From NCBI GenBank assembly GCA_028095005.1, contig CM051460.1, forward strand, positions 151,523,461 through 151,587,460: a stretch of 64,000 bases of DNA, given 5' to 3'. A model generated the notes under the pieces. It had not been told where the DNA came from. It ran no database searches and saw nothing but the letters and a program-made list of their open reading frames with translations. This document shows positions 11,343 to 20,335 of this stretch, piece after piece. A program made the translations under genes and the position numbers. This stretch comes from Rhynchospora pubera (Eukaryota; Streptophyta; Magnoliopsida; Poales; Cyperaceae). Numbering within the stretch: position 1 is the first letter of the stretch; every line of letters starts with the position of its first letter.

Positions 11343-11752
11343 ATTTATAATATAGAATTATATTAAAATCATTCAAAACGTCAAAAATCCAATTCTGCCC
11401 TTGCTAGGAATCCAGGATTCCGATCTTAGCTAATGTCGGAATTCGGAATTTCGTAATTGTGGTCGGAATCCCAAGATTCTGATCTTGTGATACTATTTAA
11501 AAAAATATTATTATATGAATATTATTTTTAATATATTATATTAATTTAATATTATTTATAAATTTTTCGGCGAGTCTGCTGAACTCGAGTTACGAGTTTT
11601 TTTTTTCGTTGCGAATTTTTTTTCCTCATCCGTACGGCCTGAGTACCTCTCCAGATGCCTCCCTTGTAAATTCGTGTACCTTTCTAGTTTCGAAATTCAT
11701 TACTCTGGTTGCAACTTTCTTCGGCCTCTTTGAAACTCAACAGTTGTAAACC

Positions 11753-12833
11753 ATGGCAGAGAGCTTGCTAGTCTCAAACTCTGACATTCCCTTCATGATC
11801 CTTTCCCTTCTCCCAGCGGAGGCTCTATTGCGGGTCAAGTCGGTGTGTCGTTCCTGGGCCCGGGTTATCTCTGACCCGGCATTCGCTCGGGCCCACAGCT
11901 CCCGCCCCACTCCGGTAACATCCTTCTTCACAATGAGGCTCGACCTTGGTGAGAATCAGATCCAAGGATTCAAACCCTTTCAACAGGGTTCCAAATTCCC
12001 CACTTCCATCAGTGGCATTTTGTCGAGCGGCTTCAAGGCGGTGTCCAGCAGTTATGGCCTGCTCTGTTTTCGCCGTGATTGGGTTTTTATAGTGGGAAAT
12101 CCAGCAACTTCTCATTGGTATGTTGTACAAGGTGCTCCTCCCAATTCTCCTTTCATATTCCATGGTGCGGTGCTCATCTATGACCCGGCTGGCTCTACCC
12201 ACTTCAAGCTGGCAGTCGTCTTGGTTATATTGGATGATTGTGAACCATTTAAGCATTACATGTGGTTTAAAATCTATTCATCTGAGACATCTTCTTGGGC
12301 TGTATCCTCTTTGTTCATTCAGCACTGGGATCCCAAAGTTGTCTCAATTGATGGGGGAAGAATTAGGGGAAGTGAAATTTATAAGGCGTGCAAAATTGGA
12401 GGCGGCTCAATAAGCTGGATTGATGATTTTGAGAGTTTGGTGGGATATGAGATATCCACTGACACTTACTGGAAAGTCTTGACACCGCCATGTCCTGGAT
12501 CATCAGGTCCGTCAAGTTACAACTGTATTCTTTATTTTTCTAGTATGAGTGAAGGTGTGGCGGTTAGAAGGAAAAGATAGCTGGGTTTTGGAAGGAGAAG
12601 GCCACAGTGAGGAACTCCCACGCTTTGTTGACAGTCCATTTCAATATGATTCTGCAAGGGGAGCTCTGATTGTTGGAGGCCGCGACAACGGGGAGTATTT
12701 TGCATGGGAAGTGTTCGACTTTCCTGTAGTGCCTCATGCCAATACTCTGGCCCCTATTCATGGTGCTGAGACAGGTTTAAATGGTCTTGCCAGAGAGTTT
12801 CGCAGGTTGGGATTGGCACCCCTGGATCTCTAG
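11753..12833 (+). pseudogene. F-box gene copy 2, frameshifted and shortened
   Basis: The N-terminal 260 residues match the intact copy at 14005-15159 closely: F-box at residues 8-50, then the associated domain. Near 12556 an 11-bp deletion between two GTGTGG repeats shifts the frame, and the ORF ends at 12580 with an unrelated tail. The homologous C-terminus continues in another frame to 12833. A second, in-frame loss of 21 codons removes the LHLLSS...LQPPP segment before WEVFDFP. The start ATG lies in the same context as in the other copies (gtaaaccatggcagag). The copy cannot make a full-length protein. Confidence 0.85.
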
Positions 12834-13366
12834 AGGAGGAATAGAAAGTTACAAACAAAACCATACTACATGAAGAGATGACGGGATATGACGGTTTTGT
12901 AGCTTTTTGTTTGAATGTTCTTTTCAACAAGTAATTAAGAAGTATATTCATGTTGGCTGGCGAGTGTATTTGCTCTGGCAGTAGCATTTAGTTTAGCTAT
13001 GGACGTTCTATGCTTTTTGTTGCTATATTTGAAATTTTATGGGTTGGAGTCTGTATTAGTATTATTTTGCTTATAGTCTGTATTAGCTAGGCCAAAAGAT
13101 TTCAGAAGGAAAGGCGGCATGGCACGGGTTACCGGGGTTCTTTAGATTTGCTGTTTTTTGCTTATAGTCTTCTCCTTTTTTATTTAGGTTGTGTTTTGGT
13201 GGCCTCCTGACGTTTTGATAATACAATGGTGTTTTTTGTGCGAACATGTGTTTGGGCTTTCCAGGAGTAAGTGGTCAGTATTATGTGTTACTGTGGTTAT
13301 TTGTTGTTTTAGGATTAGGATAGGAACCACCTTTAAACTGGTCTAGACTAAAAATTGTGTAGCATG

Positions 13367-13509
13367 CCTAGCTAGTTTTAACTCTCTTTTTATTTTTAGA
13401 TTTGTATAGGCTGTAGTTTTTTCTTCTTCTTATTTTTTGTTTTGTAAATATTCTATTTTATTTAATAAAATTTGCTGGTGTGGTATTTTGTCACCCGACC
13501 CTCAAAAAA
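13367..13509 (+). mobile_element. 5'-truncated poly(A) retroposon with 16-bp target duplication
   Basis: A 143-bp insertion ends in a run of A and is flanked by the direct repeat AAAATTGTGTAGCATG (13351-13366 and about 13510-13525). A terminal poly(A) plus a 10-20 bp duplication is the hallmark of LINE-mediated retroposition. The body is T-rich and contains aataaaat near the 3' end. I take it as a truncated L1-type 3' end or a SINE; the family is not recognised. Confidence 0.75.
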
Positions 13510-13890
13510 AAAATTGTGTAGCATGAATTTCTTTCTCCTCTTCCATTTTCTACTTCACCGCTACAAATGCTGTACCTTTTCTTTTGTATCAACTGAACGT
13601 GATGAATATTTTAATATCAAGATTCATATATCTTTCTATTTTGTGCTTGCTTGCATTTTAATTTTTTTTTTTATAAAAATCCTTTTAGAGCAATTTATTG
13701 CTTTATGTAGCATCTGTTACCTAAATGGTGTCTAAAGAAATACGAGAGAACAATGGACCGTCCGATCAAAAAATTCTCCAGATGCTTAAACCCTACGGAA
13801 CAGGACATGTCCAGTTTCCCTTACCATTGGAGAGATTCCGTATCCGAGCGTTGTCCCTGACTTCCTCCGGCTTCACTGCCCCTCTTTTTC

Positions 13891-13902
13891 TTATAAACAA
13901 AT
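13891..13902 (+). promoter_or_regulatory. TATA-like box of the intact F-box gene
   Basis: ttataaacaaat lies about 110 bases before the ATG at 14005. It is conserved in position relative to copy 1 and is followed by the same ttttcttttccaaattcat block. Confidence 0.4.
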
Positions 13903-14004
13903 GTAATTTTCTTTTCCAAATTCATTACTCTGGTTCGGGTTGGAACTTGGAACTTGCAACATTCTTCCGCCTCTTTCAAACTTAACACTCAACAGTTGTA
14001 AACC

Positions 14005-15159
14005 ATGGCAGAGAGCTTGCTAGTCTCGAACTCTGACATTCTCTTCATGATCCTTTCCCTTCTCCCGGCGGAAGCTCTACTGCAGGTCAAGTCGGTGTGT
14101 CGTGCCTGGGCCCGGGTTATCTCTGACCCAGTATTCGCTCGGGCCCACAGCTCCCGCCCCACTCCGATAACATCCTTCTTCACAATGAGGCTTGAACTTG
14201 GTGATAATCAGATCCAAGGATTCAAACCCTTTCAACAAGGTGCCAAATTCCCCACTTCCATCAGTGGCATTCTGTCGAACGGCTTCAAGGCGGTGTCCAG
14301 CAGTTATGGCCTGCTCTGTTTTCGCCGTGATTGGGTTTTTATAGTGGGCAATCCAGCAATTTCTCATTGGTGTGTTTTACAAGCTGCTTCTCCCAATTCT
14401 CCTTTCATTTTCCATGGTGCGGTGCTCATCTATGACCCGGCTGTCTCTACCCACTTCAAGCTGGTAGTCGTCCTGATTATATTGGATGATCGTGTACCGC
14501 TTCAGCATTACATTTGGTTTAAAATCTATTCATCAGAGACGTCTTCTTGGACTGTATCCTCTTTGTTCATTCAGCGCTGGAATCCTGAGGTTGTCTCGAT
14601 TGATGGGGGAAGAGTTAGGAAAAGTGAAGTGTATAAGCCATGCAAAATCGGAGGTGGCTCAATATGCTGGATTGATGAGTTTCAAACTTTGGTGGGATAT
14701 GAGATATCCACTAACACTTACTGGAAAGTCTCAACGCCGCCTCGCTCCGGATCGTCAGGTCCGTCAAGTTACAACAGTACCGTTTATTTTTCTAGTATGA
14801 GTGAAGGTGTGGCCAAAGTGTGGCGGTTAGGAGGAAAAGATAGCTGGGTTTTGGAAGGAGAAGTCGACAGTGAGGAACTCCCACGCTTTGTTGCCACTCC
14901 ATTTCAATATGATTCTGCAAGGGGAGCTCTGATTGTTGGAGGCCGCGACAACGGGGAGTATTTTGCATTACATCTTTTGAGCTCAAGGCTGGAGATTCTC
15001 TCACGAGGGGCTGAGTTGCAACCTCCTCCTTGGGAAGTGTTCGACTTTCCTGTAGTGCCTCATGCCAATACTCTGGCCCCTATTCATGGCGCTGAGACAG
15101 GTTTAAATGGTCTTGCCAGAGAGTTTCGCAGGTTGGGATTGGCACCCCTGGATCTCTAG
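14005..15159 (+). CDS. F-box protein, intact copy
   Basis: This single-exon gene of 384 codons is the only uninterrupted member of the local cluster. The N-terminal F-box spans about residues 8-50 (ILFMILSLLPAEALLQVKSVCRAWARVISDP), which in this family binds SKP1 in SCF-type E3 ubiquitin ligases. The rest (GLLCFRRDWVFIVGNPAISHW, YEISTNTYW, VWRLGGKDSWVLEG) resembles an F-box-associated substrate-recognition domain. The substrate cannot be inferred. The start is supported by conservation of the gtaaaccATGGCAGAG context in all copies. A TATA-like element lies 110 bases upstream. The neighbours at 2292, 11753 and 17021-18186 are broken paralogues, so this copy probably carries whatever function remains. 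I have no gene symbol. Confidence 0.9.
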   Translation: MAESLLVSNSDILFMILSLLPAEALLQVKSVCRAWARVISDPVFARAHSSRPTPITSFFTMRLELGDNQIQGFKPFQQGAKFPTSISGILSNGFKAVSSSYGLLCFRRDWVFIVGNPAISHWCVLQAASPNSPFIFHGAVLIYDPAVSTHFKLVVVLIILDDRVPLQHYIWFKIYSSETSSWTVSSLFIQRWNPEVVSIDGGRVRKSEVYKPCKIGGGSICWIDEFQTLVGYEISTNTYWKVSTPPRSGSSGPSSYNSTVYFSSMSEGVAKVWRLGGKDSWVLEGEVDSEELPRFVATPFQYDSARGALIVGGRDNGEYFALHLLSSRLEILSRGAELQPPPWEVFDFPVVPHANTLAPIHGAETGLNGLAREFRRLGLAPLDL

Positions 15160-17020
15160 AGGAGGAATAGAAAGTTACGAACAGAACCATACTACATGAA
15201 GAGATGATGGGATATGACGGTTTAGTAGCAGCATTAACGAGATCACAATTAATTGGACCATGCTAAGATGGACGTAACCGATGGATAATCTGATACTAGG
15301 TTCGTCTAGATGCTTGTATCAGTTTAATATGTAGTCTGTCAGCATTTAAGTTTGTTTTGAAATTAATTATAACTTTTATTTCATATATTTTCACTTGTAT
15401 GTAACTTTGATTTTTTTTTACTTTTTATCTTACTGATGTGGCTATCTATCTCCCGCTATGACAGACTGAAACATGTCGGTAGTTTCAGTAAGGTAAGGAA
15501 GGACAAAATAAAGACTAGAAGGTTTGTTCATTTTTGTTGATTTTGCTGTTTCAAGAGGGCTTTTGTAAATAAAAAATGTAGTTGTATGCACTGTGCTGAC
15601 CTTTGCAGATGTACAAATGAAGGCTTCTTCGCTTGTGCAAAGTGCGGCACCTTGTTGTATGTTAGATTTATTCATTTGAAGTTTCAAAACAATGTGAATG
15701 TTTATTATACAAAGTGTTGTTAATAGGCCATGATTTGTTTTCTCTAACGGGCTAACGGCATGTGCTGATATGCTAGTAACAATAACAACCTTGGTTGCAC
15801 CCGCAAACCTTCCCTGATTACTTTGAATTTGAAGTGCTATAATCTTGCTATAAATATTAGACAAAGTTGGCGATTAAAGACAAAAGCTCAGTTACGGAGA
15901 AGAGAATCTTTATTTGTGCTTTAAAAGAATCAAGAATGCATTATTTAATAATATGAATGAATTGCATATTGCTTGTACAGAACTGATAGAAAATAATGAT
16001 GTTCATGAACATGTCATTTTTTAGGCTATTTAATTAGTTCACAATCTCGTAGCTGTTTAGCTTTTGTTATCAAAGAAATATGTATGATGGTAAATTTGTC
16101 AAATTTGATGAGCTAAAATCATTTCTTTATTACATTATTAAGTTTTTATCACCATATTTCTAATTCTTTTCAACTTTCTTTTTTGTATTTTTCAGATCAT
16201 AAAAATTCAACTGAAAATCTTCTAGTTTCAAACACCTCATTTTAGTCCCAACCGAGTAGTCCTGTCCAAAATGGTGTGCCGTGCCTGGGCCTGGATCATC
16301 TCCGATCCAGCATAGTTTGGGCGCTCCGCTCTCGTCCCTCTCCGGTAACCAAAGTATTTGACGTAGCTACTATATATTCTTTGCTCTGTTCATGTGTCAA
16401 CGAACATTATCATTCAAAATAATTTGATTAAAAGATTAACTAATAATCGCTAGTTATTTGAACATTAGTTACGTTAAGAGCAGCGCTGGACTTTCTTACC
16501 AGCACGAATAGTAGAAAATTGATGACATGATTAAGTTATCACTAGTTACATAAGACCTGTGTTAAACTTAGCAAGTTCAGTTAAATGAGATACAATGTAG
16601 TAATGACATGGGCATGTAGTAATTAATTATTGCCATGAAACATGACGACTAAACCAGACATTATTATATAGCTTCAATTTCTCCCAATATTACCAGCAAA
16701 CCATTAGTCAATGCAAATCAATCCGTATTATCTAGATCCAACTATATATAAGCCTAACTGCCAAACACAACAAATACTAGTACGGACTTTCCACCGTTAT
16801 TTAATATAAAACATCTTAAATTAGACAGGAACCAAACTCAAACCTAAAGAAATAGTTCATACATAATAACATAAGCATAAGAGCATCCATAGTTAAACTA
16901 AGAGCTATTGCCAGAGCAAATGAATTCTGCAGCTTACATGGGTATATTTATTAAATATTTGTTCAACAAGCTCCTAAAGTATCACATCCCTTTTGTGTCA
17001 AACCATTATACTTAATTACT
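15160..17020. other. intergenic DNA with an F-box relic
   Basis: No intact gene is seen. The open frame at 15442-15864 has no recognisable domain and is probably chance. A degenerate F-box fragment lies at 16225-16350 (listed separately). The rest is AT-rich without obvious repeats. Confidence 0.5.
16225..16350 (+). pseudogene. relic of a fifth F-box copy
   Basis: Sequence around 16265-16345 (aaaatggtgtgccgtgcctgggcctgg...tccgatccagca) matches codons for K.VCRAWA.IISDPA in the other copies and continues through a degraded stretch like RSRPSPVT. In-frame stops and the loss of everything downstream show it is a dead fragment. It marks at least five ancestral copies in the cluster. Confidence 0.65.
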
Positions 17021-18186
17021 TTAATTAGCTCTTAAAATGCCAATTCCCTTCTGATGAGAACATTCAATCCTAAAGGCACCATGAAAAGGCGCCAGAGTGT
17101 TGGCATGAGGCACTAAAGGAAAGTCGAACACTTCCCATGGAGGAAGATAAAACTCAGCCTCTTGTGAGAGAATCTCCAGCCTTAAGCTCGCAAGATGCAA
17201 TGCAAAACACTGCCCATAGAGGCTACCTATAATCAGAGCTCCCCTTGCAGGATCATATGCAAACTGAACCTCAAGGTCCGTAACAAAGCGTTGAAGTTCC
17301 TCACAGCTGCATCCTTGTCCTTCCAAGACCCAGCTATATTTTCCTTCTAACTGCCACACTTTGGGCATACCTTCATGCATTGTGGAAAAATAAATGGTAC
17401 TGTTGTAACTTGATAGAAATGCTGATTTGGAGTTGTTGAAAGGAGATGGTGTTGTGATTTGCCAGTAAGTGTCTGTAGATATCTCATACCCGACCAAAAC
17501 TCGAGAGTCATTGATCCAGCATATTGAGCCGCCTCCAATTTTACACGGCCTATACGCTTCACTTCCCCTATTTCTCCGATCAAATGAGGCAAATCCAGAA
17601 TTCCAGCACTGCATGAAAAGAGAGGATACAGTCCATGAAGATGTCTCAGACGAATAGATGTTGAACTTAATATGATGATTCAAATCATCTTCGTTTTCCA
17701 TTTTAATCAAGGCGACTGCCAGCTTGAAATGGATAGAGACAGTTGGGTCGTAGATGAGCGCCGCACGCCCGCACCGTGGTACCGATAAGGAAAATTGGGA
17801 GCAGCAGAATGCAAAACAGACCAGTGAAAAGTTGCTGGATTGTACACTATAAAAACCAAATTACGGCGAAAACAGAGTAGGCCGTAACTGCCGGACACTA
17901 CTTGGAAGCCACTTGACAGAATGCCCATGATGAAGGGAGGGAATTTGGCACCCAGTTGAAAGGTTTTGAAACCTTCGATTTGGTTCATGCAAAGTTGGTG
18001 CCTCATCATGAAGAAGGCTGTTATTGGTTTGGGGAAGGAGCTGTGGGACCGAGCGAATACAGGGTCAGAGATGACCTGAGCCCAGGCACGACATACCAAC
18101 TTGACCCGCAGTAGAGCTTCAACAGGAAGAAGGGAAAGGATCATGAAGATTATCTCATAGTTTGATGTTAGCATGCTCTCTGCCAT
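17021..18186 (-). pseudogene. F-box gene copy 4, frameshifted, opposite strand
   Basis: Reading on the minus strand from the ATG at 18186, 136 or so codons match the F-box protein (MAESMLTSNYEIIFMILSLLPVEALLRVKLVCRAW...). The frame breaks near 17760-17775. There the sequence ggtgcgggcgtgcggcgctc has an 8-bp tandem duplication relative to the ggtgcggtgctc of the other copies. Translation then ends at 17707. The remaining domain continues in another frame down to 17021 (SETSSWTVSSLF, YEISTDTYW, WEVFDFPLVPHANTLAP). It is more diverged from the intact copy than the + strand members and has a different C-terminal tail. Confidence 0.85.
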
Positions 18187-19301
18187 GGTTTACAACAGTT
18201 GAGTTTCAACCTTCAACGATGCTAATTGCTAAAGAAGCGCTTCTTTTTTTTTCACATTTAAGCCTGGAGGCTAGAGAAGTTACCGACTTGTGACTCGTGA
18301 CTTGTGAGTTGTGAGGCAAGGGAGCTGGAGGGGGAACACTCGAATCCGGATTCTCTTCAATAGTTCGTGTAGCTGGAGACCTCCTGCTCGTTGTAGATTT
18401 AAACACCAGGAGAAATTTTTGATCCGATGGTGCAAAGTTGGAAGAGACAGTAGTGGGAATCTTGGTCCTCTCAGTTCCCAAATGTGAAGAGGTTATGTCA
18501 TATTTAGGATTTATTTCCTTATAATAATTAAAGGTGGTTTTCTTGATTCCTGCACATATCTATTTTCCCCGAATTCTAATTTCTAAGAGCTTTTAGACTA
18601 GTAATATTTTGGAAGAAACAACATTTACAATTGAGCGATGTCTGGATCTTCTGTTGCTAGCAAACAAATTTTAATCAATATTTTGCTGTGTTGCAGTTGA
18701 TGAAGCAGGCTTACGATTCATGACAATTGAAAAGGAAAACAATATCCTAACAAAAATAAAAACTTTTAAACTTATATTATATATATCAATGTACTTAATA
18801 AGACATAAACATTCTGCTAATTTGGAGGAAAGAACGAATTTATTTGACTATAGAAAAGAACAAAAATAATTAACAGACATATAATATAATTGTAGACTTC
18901 TACGGGAACGAATTCATGCCAGCTTTTGATGCGGACTATTTGATCTAATTTGAACGGTTAAAATTTTTCGGATCTATCAATCTGATATCATGTACGGAAC
19001 TTTCATTAATTGTTGAAATTAAATCTAACGTCCAGATAAAAGATTACCACTCTAAAAAGTTGGCAGATGATGTGATTCGACTTGTACGGCCCAGCAATTC
19101 ATGACCCGTTTTGACCTCCCTCACACAGCTTTAATTACAAGAATTTGTGTCTCCTTTTCATCCTCTCACCGACAAAGTAACATTTACAATCAGCACCAGA
19201 GAAAAACAAATTGGCGCTTGCATTTTCACACTCACAAGCTCACTATTAGGAGAAAAAGCCGAGAGAGAGAGAGAGAGAGAGAAAAGAAAAAAAATCATAA
19301 A
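18187..19301. other. intergenic region between divergent genes
   Basis: 18187-18490 is the upstream region of F-box copy 4. On the minus strand it contains a block (gatcaaaaatttctcc) like the promoter of the intact copy near 13765, so the 91-codon open frame there is not a gene. The remainder to about 19250 is AT-rich and leads into the SIA1 5' region, which contains a GA microsatellite at 19260-19281. Confidence 0.5.
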
Positions 19302-19512
19302 ATCATAAAAGAAATCATAAAAGAAAGTGAGTGTCGATTCTCACTCTCAAATCGCCGATGCCTAGGGTTTCTCCGGCCACCGTTGGCCGACGATCGACAG
19401 TCGTGATTCTCCTCTGTGCCGCTCTCGTCTTCTCCATCTCGGTTCTCTCCATTCAATCCTCTTTCTTCGCTCGTGAGTGCTCTTACGTCTACATTTTTAA
19501 TCGCATTGGTAA
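19302..19512 (+). other. upstream duplicate of SIA1 exon 1
   Basis: This block repeats the sequence around the SIA1 first exon (about 20273-20492) with only a few differences. The duplicate keeps an intact ATG at 19358, the 38 coding triplets (MPRVSPATVGRRSTVVILLC...) and the same GTGAGT splice donor at 19473; residue 9 is V instead of G. It sits next to the GA-rich stretch at 19260-19281 that looks like the original 5' UTR. It could be spliced directly to exon 2 at 20544 as an alternative first exon, or be silent. Confidence 0.8.
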
Positions 19513-19529
19513 TTAGTTAATAATATTAT

Positions 19530-20272
19530 TAAACTTTCTCTTATTTTTTTCTCCACAACAGGGCTGAAACACGGAATATAATACCAAATAACAACATAGA
19601 ATCCTGCCGATATCAGAAATGACATGTGGGACAGCCCTTCCTTTCTTCTTTTCTACTTTCTAACCATTTTCCGTCCTTCTTCCCGCACCTCCTGGCAGGC
19701 TCCTTCGTGTGCTCTCCCTTCGGACACCTATCCAATCCTCCTCTTCGGAGTTGGCACTGGCAGCTCCGACGCTCAACCCTCCAACTGCCCGCCCCTCTGA
19801 TCCGATCCGATCCGATCCGATCCGATCTGATCTGTTATGCGCTCTTCCAATTGCTCCTCCGACCAGATCTGGTATGCGCTCGCCCTCACCAAATTCCTCT
19901 ATTCTTTCGCCATCAAAACCTCTCGCCATAATATGCTTAATTGCATCGTCGTAGTAATTGCGTCAAGTCAAGTAGGTAGCCTTCGGTCCGATATCTTTTC
20001 CCTGCGCTTAGGACCTTAGGTTGAATCAGATCAGACCAATAGAATAGTTGGGAAAAATTGAAATCTAGGGTTCGTGTAGGCTCCTTTTATCCAGATCCTT
20101 GCGAAATGGCCTAATTTGTTTATTTCTTTTCGCAATTGTACTATACTAATTACAAGTGTCTATTCTCTGATCTGGCAGATCGTTTCTGAATATTTGAAAA
20201 AGAGATGAGATGACTCCTGCTCAGGATCCATTTTACATTGTCAAGGAGGAGATTCAAGACTGTGTAAATTGA
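19530..20272 (+). pseudogene. captured 5' fragment of a SYP61-type syntaxin gene
   Basis: The segment lies between the two copies of SIA1 exon 1. Near its right edge a splice-acceptor-like tctggcag (20171-20178) is followed by an ATG at 20210 encoding MTPAQDPFYIVKEEIQDC. This matches the conserved N-terminus of plant SYP61 (TGN Qc-SNARE), after which homology stops at a breakpoint and a TGA follows at 20270. The upstream part (C/T-rich, with a GATCC repeat at 19799-19825) would then be the SYP61 promoter, 5' UTR and 5' UTR intron. The result is a 20-codon upstream ORF ahead of the SIA1 start. No syntaxin domain is present. Confidence 0.7.
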
Positions 20273-20335
20273 AATCATAAAAGAAAGTAAACAGAAGGTG
20301 GCAGAAGAGTGTCGATTCTCACTCTCAAATCGCCG

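Larger units (their letters stand above)
9566..11570. mobile_element. long-TIR MULE with transposase fragment
   Basis: Arms of about 560 bp (9566 to ~10125, and ~10450 to 11570 once the nested insertion is removed) are reverse complements. The outer ends are CTGAAAAATTT and (reverse complement) CCGAAAAATTT. Flanking sequences are CGAGTCTAC (9557-9565) and CGAGTCTGC (11571-11579), an 8-of-9 match expected for a Mutator-type duplication. Between the arms lies a minus-strand transposase fragment (10126-10449). The right arm carries a nested hAT MITE at 10845-11342 that the left arm lacks, which dates that insertion as later. Confidence 0.85.
12834..14004. other. spacer between F-box copies 2 and 3
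   Basis: No gene is supported. 12834-13060 is the 3' flank shared with the other copies. 13367-13509 is a retroposon insertion (listed separately). 13690-14004 is the promoter and 5' UTR of the next copy and resembles 2090-2291 upstream of copy 1, including the block ggacatgtccagt and the TATA-like box at 13891. Confidence 0.5.

Noticed and set aside
5026..11640. A single large hAT element bounded by 5026 and about 11635
   Set aside because: Inner fragments look related, but the proposed right terminus and 8-bp duplication do not line up, so only a remnant is called.
15442..15864. 140-codon minus-strand frame
   Set aside because: Low-complexity sequence without a domain, in AT-rich intergenic DNA; not supported.
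18206..18481. 91-codon minus-strand frame upstream of F-box copy 4
   Set aside because: The DNA aligns with the promoter region of the intact F-box copy, so it is noncoding upstream sequence.
19799..19825. GATCC microsatellite as a regulatory array
   Set aside because: A short simple repeat inside the captured SYP61-type 5' region; nothing more can be supported.
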